Source of the DNA: Cristatella mucedo
Taxonomy: Eukaryota; Bryozoa; Phylactolaemata; Cristatellidae
Reading direction: 5' to 3'
Length of the DNA: 64,000 bases
Assembly (NCBI GenBank): GCA_009760855.2
Contig: WPIO01000010.1
Span: 6,155,001 to 6,219,000, forward strand
Shown: positions 46,631-52,944 of the stretch, one piece after another
How positions within the stretch are numbered: the stretch's first letter is position 1
Layout of the letters: each line of letters opens with the position of its first letter
The notes under the pieces: model-generated
The model's database searches: none
Told to the model about the DNA's origin: nothing
Seen by the model: only the letters and a program-made list of their open reading frames with translations
Position numbers and translations under genes: made by a program

Positions 46631-48318
46631 ATACATGCATACCAGTCAAATAAATGATGGTCGAGTGGGCTTCTTGCTTGCAACAAGGTTATGTCTGCTG
46701 TCTATTTGCAATCAAGTTCTTTTGCATCATATCCACATTCACATGATGGACGAGGTAGAATTCCAATACCTAATTACTCGAGCCAACCCAAAGAGACCAC
46801 AGATACTTGTACAATTGGCTAGCTTCCAGTTTGCAATTAACAGTGTTGCAACACTCACACAGCATTTCAATTTAAACAAATCAATTTTTTACAATATTAT
46901 TTCTGTTCCTTATCTGTCTAATCAACCCACCACTTGCACCGTATTTTAAAACTCAAACTAACCACAGCTAACTGACGCTGACACACTAGGATGACATCAA
47001 ATGTTTTCAAATTGAATGACGATAAAACAGACTTATAAGTTATGGGCAAACTTTTAGGTCATTTTACTCCCTTGTTCCAGTCTAACTACCAATTCTACTT
47101 CACAATCAGTCTAGGCATTGAGATTGAGTTCGCTGAGGGCAATATATCAAATGTACTATTAAAATTATTATACCATCACTAGCCAATTGGAATGCTTCCT
47201 TTACAGCATATGTAAAGTGCATAGAACTATATTTTGTTCTCTAATGGCACTACAAATGTGATTCTTACTGTCATTACTAGTGACTACACAGGCTGCACGT
47301 TATGATGACTTGAGTCTATATGAGCTACGGCTGAAATAAATCGTGGAGCTAGCAAACCCATTAAGCAGTAGACGACTTTTCTTTTACCACTTATCATCCT
47401 GGAATTAAACTGCAAAATAATAAGTACTAAATGACAACAAGACAACAGCTAGACTGTCTATCAGGAACTACCACACCTTTCTACGACTAAGGAAGGATAC
47501 ATCTCGTTAGTCTTGGTAGACAAACCATAACCTCATGAACCTCGGACACAGCATATGCCCTGAACCCCTCGTATGCCAACAGACGTAGATGCACAACGAT
47601 ACACTAACTCTTGGGTAGCTGTTCTTTTGAAGCGAGTTGTAAATCGGGATTAAGTTTTTCTAAGGTCGCTATACAAACGACCCATAATTATTATTACATT
47701 GTTGACAAAGGACAGCAATGGCATACAAATAGTAATACAAATGCAATTCTTTAGTGTGAAGTGTTTCTGCAAGGAATTTAACAATTACTATGGTGGAAAC
47801 GAGTAGATAAAAATTAAAAACGCCTTGTATATGGTATAGGCCAAGAGAATGAGTTCTCTGCCGACAGGAAAACCGTCCATAAAACCGTTGCGAGACACTC
47901 AGGTCATACAGCTGTAAAGCTAGTTGCCTGCCAACACAATACCAGCAAATAAATGTATGCCAAGTACCAATGGAAAGCGAACCAGCATTACAGCACAAAT
48001 TCGCGTGGTCGCAAAGTTGGAAGAGAGCACTCGCTGGCATCTCACGTGATAGCTGCAGCGTACCTCGCACAGATCTCCTGTCTTCTGAGAGGGAATAGGG
48101 CTAGAGTAGTCGGCGCTCACGCTACGCGCCAAGAAACTGCTGTTTCTGGCCGAGCCGCCTTCTAGTGAGCCGAGAGAGAGATCGCCGCAGCAGTCCGGCA
48201 TGTCAGTATCTGGAGATTCCAGCCGCGGCGGATCCTGGGCATGGAAAGGTTGAGTGCAGAACAATATCCTTGGACCGTGCGTCTCGCAGAAATGGCACAG
48301 CGCTATCACGGCGTTCAT
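29022..48318 (-). CDS. FLCN: Folliculin (whole gene, 8 coding exons)
   Basis: Folliculin works with FNIP at the lysosome as a GAP for RagC/RagD and so controls mTORC1 and TFEB/TFE3. I identified it by reading spliced segments on the minus strand: 48318-48064, 44986-44840, 37836-37347, 33108-33031, 32766-32653, 32241-31956, 29433-29331 and 29220-29022. Together they give about 557 residues, compared with 579 in human FLCN. Family landmarks appear in order: [17 protein letters not shown] at the N-terminus, the longin-domain core [32 protein letters not shown], a short acidic linker, then the C-terminal DENN part with [17 protein letters not shown] and [10 protein letters not shown]. The arginine of QARG (about residue 166) aligns with human Arg164, the known catalytic arginine finger, so GAP activity is probably kept. 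All junctions used are GT-AG and phases agree, except across the acidic linker (exon 3 to 4), which is off by one base. The introns are full of transposons. The gene is head to head with CCP110. Confidence 0.93.
29331..29433 (-). CDS. FLCN: FLCN coding exon 7
   Basis: A 103-base exon that completes the split glycine codon and reads [18 protein letters not shown], then [15 protein letters not shown]. It is nearly collinear with human GPTILNKIEAALTNQNLS. The acceptor is CATTGCAG|GT and the donor is CAA|GTAAGG (phase 2). The intron upstream of it is almost entirely a sense-oriented LINE whose 3' end lies about 45 bp from this acceptor. Confidence 0.93.
29478..31810 (-). mobile_element. 5'-truncated L2/CR1-like LINE filling FLCN intron 6
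   Basis: Minus-strand frames run in order through the end of the endonuclease region ([13 protein letters not shown]), the linker ([14 protein letters not shown]), reverse transcriptase (30131-30874) and the C-terminal [18 protein letters not shown] block. The 3' end falls at about 29478. Its 3' part is shared with 34719-35060. Several frameshifts make it inactive. It occupies nearly all of the 2,522-bp intron between FLCN exons 6 and 7, in the sense direction. Confidence 0.88.
30131..30874 (-). pseudogene. LINE reverse transcriptase domain
   Basis: A continuous frame of about 247 codons shows RT motifs in order: [45 protein letters not shown], the catalytic [31 protein letters not shown] and [10 protein letters not shown]. 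The first methionine is not a real start, because upstream sequence continues the polymerase in another frame. Catalytic residues are intact in this piece, but the element as a whole is truncated and frameshifted. Confidence 0.9.
31956..32241 (-). CDS. FLCN: FLCN coding exon 6
   Basis: This exon opens with [20 protein letters not shown] and then WRCNLLAV, matching human [20 protein letters not shown]. An alanine- and serine-rich loop follows, then [15 protein letters not shown] before the AAAG|GTATGC donor (phase 1). The acceptor is GGGGCAG|GT. The GC content is clearly higher than in the flanking introns, as expected for coding sequence in this locus. Confidence 0.9.
32653..32766 (-). CDS. 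FLCN: FLCN coding exon 5
   Basis: A 38-codon exon reading [20 protein letters not shown], then [18 protein letters not shown]. It aligns with the human block [20 protein letters not shown]. The acceptor is TTGTTTAG|AT and the donor is AAG|GTACGA. Both ends are phase 0. It begins the DENN-like C-terminal half. Confidence 0.9.
33031..33108 (-). CDS. FLCN: FLCN coding exon 4 (linker end, [10 protein letters not shown])
   Basis: A 26-codon exon ending in [12 protein letters not shown], equivalent to the human LPVFKSLRHM region that leads into the C-terminal DENN part. The donor is GTG|GTAGGC in phase 0, which joins correctly to the next exon. The 5' edge is less certain. The best acceptor, CTCACAG|CTG, gives phase 0, whereas exon 3 ends in phase 1. 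Either the acceptor lies a few bases away or a small linker exon remains to be found in the 33.1-37.3 kb intron. Confidence 0.75.
33342..33370. repeat. Short (AC)n microsatellite
   Basis: AC run with one CGC interruption. Confidence 0.9.
33720..33805 (+). repeat. LINE/SINE 3' tail
   Basis: CACTGTAAAGTGCCTAGAAA, then GAGATCTAAGTCTCTGAGG and ATGCTATACAAATT. The triplet run is decayed. Confidence 0.65.
34050..34214 (+). mobile_element. tRNA-derived SINE, second family, with (TA)n tail
   Basis: The tRNA-like head GTTTGGTCCAGCGGTTAAGG carries the A box and GGTCGTGGGCTCGAGCCCC the B box. The body is short. The 3' end, GCGCCTGAATAGAGATTAAG then TGGCGCTATACAAATGAA, is a variant of the LINE tail, followed by a TA run at 34188-34212. 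Confidence 0.8.
34560..34634. repeat. (AC)n microsatellite
   Basis: AAACAC units grade into a pure AC run, in an FLCN intron. Confidence 0.95.
34719..35060 (-). mobile_element. LINE 3' fragment, same family as 29478-31810
   Basis: The segment starting TGATGTATCTCC matches the 3' end of the intron 6 LINE block by block (CTCCACAAA, GTGGGTG, GGAGAGTTTT, CACTTCATCTCA-like). The minus frame gives [14 protein letters not shown], a decayed C-terminus. It lies in the FLCN intron between exons 3 and 4. Confidence 0.7.
35835..36260 (-). pseudogene. Tc1/mariner-like transposase C-terminal fragment
   Basis: A minus frame of about 118 codons contains [20 protein letters not shown] and [17 protein letters not shown]. 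It matches the DDE-transposase pattern of Tc1 elements, where SPDLNPIE-x-LW surrounds the last catalytic acid. Here the PIE segment reads [10 protein letters not shown], with a small insertion. Upstream sequence with WPQDNYPK in another frame indicates a frameshift. No terminal inverted repeat was identified. Confidence 0.75.
36255..36305 (-). repeat. SINE 3' scrap
   Basis: Reversed it reads AAGGCCCTTCTGCTGCTATA, TAAATGGGGCTTTTGAATTA, the 3' block of the first SINE family, directly next to the Tc1-like fragment. A similar scrap lies at about 41645-41690. Confidence 0.5.
36530..36735 (+). mobile_element. LINE 3' UTR and tail with (ATT)n
   Basis: The block runs through CCAGCATGCTGACCCTGTGC, CCCCTAATCATGTTATTC and GTAAAGCGCCTAGAAAGAGA to an ATT run. 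The same order is present, reversed, at 40690-40920, so this is the 3' end of the same LINE family. Confidence 0.75.
37254..37310. repeat. Poly-G plus (GGA)n polypurine tract
   Basis: About 15 consecutive G, then GAG/GGA repeats, on the plus strand. On the transcribed FLCN strand this is a CCT/C-rich tract about 40 bp after the exon 3 donor. Confidence 0.95.
37347..37836 (-). CDS. FLCN: FLCN coding exon 3 (longin core)
   Basis: This is the largest FLCN exon, 163 codons plus one base. It starts [13 protein letters not shown] and carries [35 protein letters not shown], the paired basic helix [15 protein letters not shown], and [18 protein letters not shown]. It covers the core of the FLCN longin domain, including the arginine equivalent to human Arg164. 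The acceptor is TTCGCAG|GT and the donor is GAAG|GTGAGA, leaving phase 1. A long polypurine/poly-G tract (plus-strand sense) lies about 35 bp downstream of the donor. Confidence 0.94.
38083..38236 (-). mobile_element. tRNA-derived SINE, reversed, diverged
   Basis: Read on the minus strand: TTAGCCCAGAGGTAAGGTGG, then the B-box region TCGTGGTTTCTCGAGTCC, TGCAGTGGTCGATCCTTGAT and GCTGCTATATAAATGAGGC. It lies in FLCN intron 2, just outside exon 3. Confidence 0.7.
39418..39645 (-). repeat. 3' LTR (relative to the minus-strand element)
   Basis: This is the counterpart of the repeat at 44049-44275, in the same orientation and with the same order of shared blocks. It lies next to the integrase remnant, as expected for the 3' end. 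Confidence 0.75.
40140..40480 (-). pseudogene. Ty3/gypsy integrase remnant
   Basis: Shifting minus frames give [12 protein letters not shown] and then [15 protein letters not shown], which fits the gypsy integrase core around the catalytic Glu (YHPASNG-x-ERAV). Frameshifts separate the two halves. It lies just upstream of the 3' LTR on the minus strand. Confidence 0.75.
40583..40692 (+). mobile_element. Partial SINE inside the gypsy element
   Basis: AGTGATAGCCCAAGAGGCAA, then the B box CGTGCGTTCGAATTCTGCAG, TGGTCGATCCTTTAGTGACC and GGTGATAGCC. It then runs into the TTA tail of the neighbouring LINE, which cut off its 3' end. Confidence 0.7.
40690..41640 (-). mobile_element. 5'-truncated L2/CR1-like LINE with (TTA)n tail
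   Basis: An almost intact 234-codon minus frame (40932-41636) encodes the C-terminal part of a non-LTR polymerase: [59 protein letters not shown] and [19 protein letters not shown] 3' UTR follows, ending in the block GCGCCTAGAAAGAGATTAAG and a TTA repeat at 40692-40716. It interrupts the gypsy element, so it is the younger insertion. Confidence 0.9.
41857..42710 (-). pseudogene. Ty3/gypsy reverse transcriptase remnant
   Basis: Frames contain [11 protein letters not shown], then [19 protein letters not shown] and [55 protein letters not shown] and [11 protein letters not shown]. This is the gypsy RT fingers-to-thumb order. The catalytic YLDD box is altered to YLDV, and stops interrupt the frame, so it is inactive. 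Confidence 0.85.
42742..43068 (-). pseudogene. Ty3/gypsy protease-linker remnant
   Basis: The minus frame includes [15 protein letters not shown], then [16 protein letters not shown], resembling the end of the retropepsin region and the G-x-SLLGR-like junction to reverse transcriptase. No intact D-S/T-G active site is visible. Assigned mainly by its position upstream of the RT remnant. Confidence 0.5.
43268..44005 (-). pseudogene. Ty3/gypsy gag remnant
   Basis: Broken minus-strand frames contain [12 protein letters not shown], then [17 protein letters not shown] and KLIEHFTHS. This spacing is typical of the gypsy gag/retrotrans_gag core. It lies directly inside the 5' LTR. A following frame with [11 protein letters not shown] continues the polyprotein. 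Confidence 0.6.
44049..44275 (-). repeat. 5' LTR (relative to the minus-strand element)
   Basis: Shares ordered blocks with 39418-39645: GTGTATGACGGTG against GTGTATGACTGTA, GTAGGCAGTAA, ACAACAATA, ACACGTTCTGG against ACGTGTTCTGG, GGGAGATAA, and GAGCATGC. The divergence shows an old insertion. Exact termini and target-site duplication are not resolved. Confidence 0.75.
44840..44986 (-). CDS. FLCN: FLCN coding exon 2
   Basis: The 49 codons read [16 protein letters not shown], then [18 protein letters not shown], then [11 protein letters not shown]. Each piece aligns without gaps to the human segment that follows MCEG. The acceptor is TTGTTCTAG|GC and the donor is GAG|GTACGT. Both ends are phase 0, matching exon 1 before it and exon 3 after it. 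Confidence 0.93.
46563..46626. repeat. (AC)n microsatellite
   Basis: Almost pure AC, about 60 bp, in FLCN intron 1. Confidence 0.97.
47005..47165 (+). mobile_element. LINE reverse transcriptase scrap plus LINE/SINE tail
   Basis: [10 protein letters not shown] in the plus frame matches the conserved [14 protein letters not shown] block of the full copy. It is followed by a tail resembling GAGTTCGCTGAGGGC and TATATCAAATGTA. Lies in FLCN intron 1. Confidence 0.6.
47190..47270 (+). repeat. Degraded copy of the common LINE/SINE 3' tail
   Basis: Reads as a mutated form of the tail: ACAGCATATGTAAAGTGC, then TTGTTCTC and GGCACTACAAATGTG. A second scrap lies at about 47640-47695. Confidence 0.5.
48042..48049. 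promoter_or_regulatory. Second TCACGTGA E-box, FLCN intron 1
   Basis: This is an identical palindromic octamer, 15 bp inside FLCN intron 1 and just beyond the exon 1 donor. Two copies of the same 8-bp palindrome within 0.7 kb of a TFE-linked gene are suggestive. A single such site is not rare by chance. Confidence 0.4.
48064..48318 (-). CDS. FLCN: FLCN coding exon 1
   Basis: This 85-codon exon starts at an ATG in good context (A at -3) and opens with the family signature [17 protein letters not shown]. It runs through a serine-rich loop to KTGDLCE and ends at a GAG|GTACGC donor in phase 0. The loop between the first strand of the longin fold and the Cys-rich segment is variable in the family. 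An in-frame methionine lies 32 codons upstream, but I rejected it because human folliculin starts at the MNA motif. Confidence 0.93.
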
Positions 48319-48703
48319 GCTTTCGTCCTGCGCGTTGCCAGACGGTATTTGCCTCTTCCTCAGGCCGCAGGCGGAAGTGGCACGTCTCGCCTTCCTTTCA
48401 TACATAAAGAACACGTATCGCGTTGAAATTCTGAGCTCCGCGTATGGAAGCGGCTTTTGTGACGGCTTCGGCTAAGCTGATTTTTGCACAAGCGGAAGCT
48501 AAGCAACACCGATATGAGATACGGCGCTGGCTAGCAACAAAACGCCTAGTTGGTCTGCATAGTCTTAGAAAATACAACGTACCCAGCGACTTTCCCAGCT
48601 AAAAACGATGACGCGACAGAACAGTGTCGAGAGCAGCCGTCAGTGAAACAGCAGACTGCCGGAGATCACGCGCCCTTGACGGCCTTCACCCAGTCAGTGT
48701 TTA

Positions 48704-48711
48704 TCACGTGA
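48704..48711. promoter_or_regulatory. Perfect TCACGTGA E-box (MiT/TFE, CLEAR-type core)
   Basis: The octamer TCACGTGA is the palindromic core preferred by MITF/TFEB/TFE3 bHLH-ZIP factors. It lies about 385 bp upstream of the FLCN ATG and 160 bp upstream of the first CCP110 ATG. FLCN acts to keep TFEB/TFE3 out of the nucleus, so a site here would close a feedback loop. Other bHLH factors (USF, MYC) also bind CACGTG cores. Confidence 0.55.
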
Positions 48712-48761
48712 GGCCATCGCGCCTCCAGCATTAGTGACTCCGCCGCCAGGCTTCGACCTCG

Positions 48762-48791
48762 ATTGGTTACGATCCGTGGCACTGAGCCAAT
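48762..48791. promoter_or_regulatory. Opposed CCAAT boxes (NF-Y type)
   Basis: ATTGG at 48762-48766 (CCAAT on the minus strand, facing FLCN) and CCAAT at 48787-48791 (plus strand, facing CCP110) are about 25 bp apart centre to centre. Paired CCAAT boxes are common in TATA-less bidirectional promoters. Confidence 0.45.
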
Positions 48792-48840
48792 CATTATTTA
48801 CGCCGGTCGGCTAACGGATTGACGGCACTGGTGGGACGCT

Positions 48841-48870
48841 ATGGCGTGTACGCTCGCACCACGACTCTAA
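48841..48870 (+). promoter_or_regulatory. Nine-codon upstream ORF abutting the CCP110 start
   Basis: ATG GCG ... CTC TAA encodes MACTLAPRL, and its stop is followed with no gap by ATG (TAAATG), in the same frame as CCP110. The uORF ATG has G at -3 and G at +4, a better context than the abutting ATG (T at -3, C at +4). It could limit initiation at 48871 or favour the stronger in-frame ATG at 48952. It matters only if transcription starts upstream of 48841. Confidence 0.5.
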
Positions 48871-49107
48871 ATGCAGCTGCCTGCGGTCGCTGCGGCGCCT
48901 CGGACAGAGACGCTCGACGATGTCGCCTGTAGACTAAAGCACGGGCGTAAGATGGAAGACGACGTCATTGGCTTCCTCGAGTCTGTAAACAGGATAGTGG
49001 AGCTAAAAGTGACAGAGTGTAGGAGGTGCTGGGAGGATTACGTTAAGTCGTTTGCCAATTACACGTCTGTCATTCGGATAAATGGAAAGCCTTTATTGCC
49101 GCCGGTG
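48871..49107 (+). CDS. CCP110: CCP110 coding exon 1
   Basis: 79 codons ending in [20 protein letters not shown], then V, at a GTG|GTGAGT donor in phase 0. The last 20 or so residues match the conserved human motif SESISLIRFHGVAILSPLL. Counting from Met28 (ATG at 48952, A at -3, G at +4), that motif falls about 40 residues from the start, as in human, so translation may really begin there. Confidence 0.78.
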
Positions 49108-52100
49108 GTGAGTACGCTACTTTTTTTGTTATCTAGTGGAATGGTTATGTAGTAGCAGACCTAGGTTGCTATGTTTGATTGTAGCCGATGATTCACCGTG
49201 CTGCTCGAGCTTTCGATACTTGGCCTTAGTTATGCAATCTACCCACAAAAATAGCTAGCAACGAAGCCTCTCCCGCGATTCCTCTGCGATATGCGCGATG
49301 GCGCTTGGTTACATTGCCCTGATAGCTAATTACACTTACTAAGGTCATAGACGCTCGATCGTTCGTGTTTCCTTTGCAGCAAGTGTAAAGCGCCTAGAAA
49401 GAGATTTGAGTTCTCTGAGGGCGCGATATCAAGTGTATTATTATTATTATCGTCTGACCGCTAAATCGTACAACCTGACTGACTCGAATCGTTTACCCAT
49501 ACCTTACCTCGTACGAACTCAAAACCGTTGGAGACCGTGCCTTTAGTTCCAATGCTCCCAAAACCTGGAACCACTACCTTCGCACGTCACAGCAGCAAAT
49601 GTAACGTGCCTAGACCGAGATTGAGTTCTCTGAGGGCGCAATATGTCAAATGTATTATTAACGTTACAATATCCCCTGACATGACGACATTTAGAAAGCT
49701 TAAAACGCACCTGTTTATTACATTATGTGGTGGGTCATTGTGATTCGTCCTTCGTGTGTATGTACCTGCTTACACTATGCCTGCTCCTTGCGGATGCTAC
49801 CACCAATCATTTGGTAATGCTTTCCATACAGCATCTATAAAGTGCCTAGAAAGAAATTCAGTTCTCTGAGGGTGCTATGCAAATATATTATTGTATTATT
49901 ATATTATATTATTATTATTATTATTATTACCTGGACGATGTGAACTTATTTGGGTGTCGGCGTATTGTAGCTTACTTCTTTCTTTTTTCTTCTGATTTCG
50001 CTCCGTGGTCACTTATTTAATGTCATTCGAACTGGGTGTGAAGCTTTGCCTCCCAGTTCGCGGTCATCCTGTATCTTGTTGCACTGCTACGCGAAACGTG
50101 CTTCTCTTGTAGATGAATCCCGATCGGCGAGAGGCAATGCGAGCTTGCAGGGTTCGTCTTACCAGTACAGCCTCACGACACAAAGGCAAAAGGAAAGACC
50201 TTATGGCTAAAGTCGAATTTGCTCTGGATGATGTAGGAGTGGGTATATTTCATATTTAAATTGTTAAGGCGATTTTCGAGCCTCGTGTAAACTGCATGCT
50301 TGACAAACTTGTGAGCATCGCTGTTGCTCTGCCCGCAATGGCTCTTCTTCAAACAGCACATCGACTTTAGTTTGTGTCACTCACCTATAGGTCATTCTCT
50401 TGCTCCAGCTGACCTATCCAAACTATTCCCAATCGGCTAGCATCGTACCACTCGCTCTTCTGTCTCAAGTCGTTTAGGTGTGCCTCCAACAACCTCAAAG
50501 TTTTTTGGAGCCCTGCCTTAGTTCGTGTGCTCGCAAAGCGTAGATCTCACTCCCGACTGACACTGCAATATCCCCTGACTTCGACGACGTTTAAAAACGA
50601 GCTAAAGACCCACTGACACCTGTCCTGCCGAGCATTTGCTGGGTATCCTTGTAAATCGTCCTTTATGTGCTTGTTCATGCTGACGTTGTGCATATAATCA
50701 TTAACCATATTGACACACTTCCCGTACAGCATATGTGAAGTGCCTAGAAAGAGATTAATTCTCTGTGGGTGCTATATAAATTTGGCTGGTCGCAGTATGG
50801 GCCCTGACCAAGAAATGGGAAAGAATCAAGCTGCCCCTGGGCTTGGAATTTCACACAGTTGATCGAGGGCATTAAGAACTGCTCTCCTCCCCCTCTCAAA
50901 GGATCTGCTCACTAGGGCAGATCGACATAAAGTTTGCCTATGTGCTGCTTGTCCGTGCTTAAACCAGTGCACACATGCTATGCCCCTGCTGCTATTTCAT
51001 GTCGGCTTCTGTGCATCTGTATATATGCTCCCATTTCAGCTTCTTGAACTCTGGTGGGCACACAGGCAGATTATAGTAGGTCGCATATTATATTAGGTCG
51101 CATATAGTAGGTCGCCTGAGTAATACTGGAGCAGCATCCACTAATAGATTGTTGGCCCCTTTCAAACCAGATTCATGTGAATGTACAGGTGTATATGCTC
51201 AAACATATCAATATTGGTCTTTGCCTGTTTCTGCTTATACATTTTGAATTTTAAAGGATTTCAAAAAATGTGGCCGTGTTCTTTTGCTAGATATTGGTAG
51301 CTGTCTTCATAGCAACAGTCTTTTACAAGCCGGACTCAAGCTTGTCTGTAAAATAAATATCAATGACACAAATATATTAAGACTAGATGAATATTTAGAC
51401 TAGAGAGTGCAGAAGAGACTGGTAGATGGCAGTGGGTAAAGTCAATCGATTGGTGGTAGTTGGTAGTTTTTTATAGTTGGCAAAGATGTGTCAAGATCGG
51501 CAGTGGGAATAAGTCAGTGTCGTGGCCATCGAGAATGTGTCTAGACAAGGGTTGCACTGTAGGGGGGTGGGGACCTGCTGCACACCCGAAGAGCCTGTGA
51601 ATGAAACCGCCAATGTAAAAAAAAAAAAGTAAAAAAAGACCATTAATGTATTTATAGCGGCAGCTCATTTAACGCTGGCCTTCTGCCAGGGCCATCTCAA
51701 TCATCTGCTACCTGACTGGTTTGCAGTTACATAGTCACTGGCCTGGCCATTAACCACAAGAGTATCCAGCCAATGCAAAGAGCCGTCAAAGCCGTAGTCA
51801 CTCAGGGTCACTCACGCAGGGCCTTACATCCACACCAAAGGTTCATTAGCCAGCCAGTCAACAGCATGCATAACAAAGCCATGTTGCATAACACCAACCC
51901 ACAGCTAATCCGTTGTCCTAAGAGGATATGAGGAGGAATGGGAAAGCATAGCAAGCCCAAAGCTGCTGGTTTTGGCTGCTCACCCGCCGGTGATGTAGCA
52001 ATCCAAACGGCATCGGCATGTATGGGTTGCACATTATTACTGCAGCAGTCAGCCGTAGTGCTGCCCTGCTGGAACGGCTCAGCTTCTGTTTGTGCCTGTG

Positions 52101-52850
52101 GTGTTGTGTGCGTGTGCAGGTTATTTTAATCTATTAGAGATCGTCTTTGGGCAGTGAGGCAAAAGCCGGTTGCCATTTGATAAACTCACGAGTGCCTGAG
52201 ATCGCCTGCTTTCGGCTGGAAAGCTGCAGCGCTCCTCGGACAATTAGTGGAGCTATTCAAGCCTGCAAGAGTGCACTTCAAGTGACCCTCGAGTTTACCT
52301 GTCGGTCGGCGCAGCTGAGCCCCACCCCCAACTTTCTTGCCCGTCTTGCCTGTCCAACAGTGAGACAAATGCCTGCCGGCGCTGCTGCTAGGCTCTCAGC
52401 TGTGAAAATTCCAGTTCGCCCAAGCATTGCTCAGCGCTAAGCGTCGCTCGGGCCAGAGGGCAGCTGAGTATCGGGCGACCCGTGCAAGGGCGGACAGGAG
52501 CTGAATGAGCAGTCGCACTTATCGTGTCGGGCGCTCAGCCTTTCAGGCTGTCCGAGTGCCTGCCACCCGTCAGATGCTCGGGCTGTTCTCGAGTGTCATG
52601 GCACCAGTCACTCGGAGCAACCGGATCTCGGGTCATCTCAAGAGGCTCTGCTGTTAGCTACTTGTGAACCTGGCCGGCCGGCCTCGCTCGGCAAGCGGTT
52701 AGCTCTGCAGCTTCTCACTTCGAGGCTCTCTCTTTAGCAGCAGTGCAGGCCTAGCCCAGCCGGCAGCTCTGGTGAAACTCTTCTCGGCTCCTCTCTCTTC
52801 TCTTTCTCTTTTGCTCCCTCTCTCTGTCTCTCTCTCTTTCTCCCTCTCTG

Positions 52851-52944
<94 letters not shown>

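Larger units (their letters stand above)
44987..48041. other. FLCN intron 1
   Basis: About 3 kb with an AC microsatellite and decayed LINE pieces. Open frames such as 44987-45580 minus are not spliced into FLCN and match nothing known. Confidence 0.6.
48319..48870. promoter_or_regulatory. Bidirectional FLCN/CCP110 promoter interval
   Basis: About 550 bp separate the FLCN start (minus) and the first CCP110 ATG (plus). The interval is richer in GC and CpG than its surroundings and has no evident transposon. It holds a palindromic TCACGTGA at 48704, an ATTGG at 48762 and a CCAAT at 48787 in opposite orientation, and an ETS-like GCGGAAGC near 48493. There is no clear TATA box. NF-Y boxes and lack of TATA are typical of divergent housekeeping promoters. 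The 5' UTR limits cannot be set from sequence alone. Confidence 0.75.
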
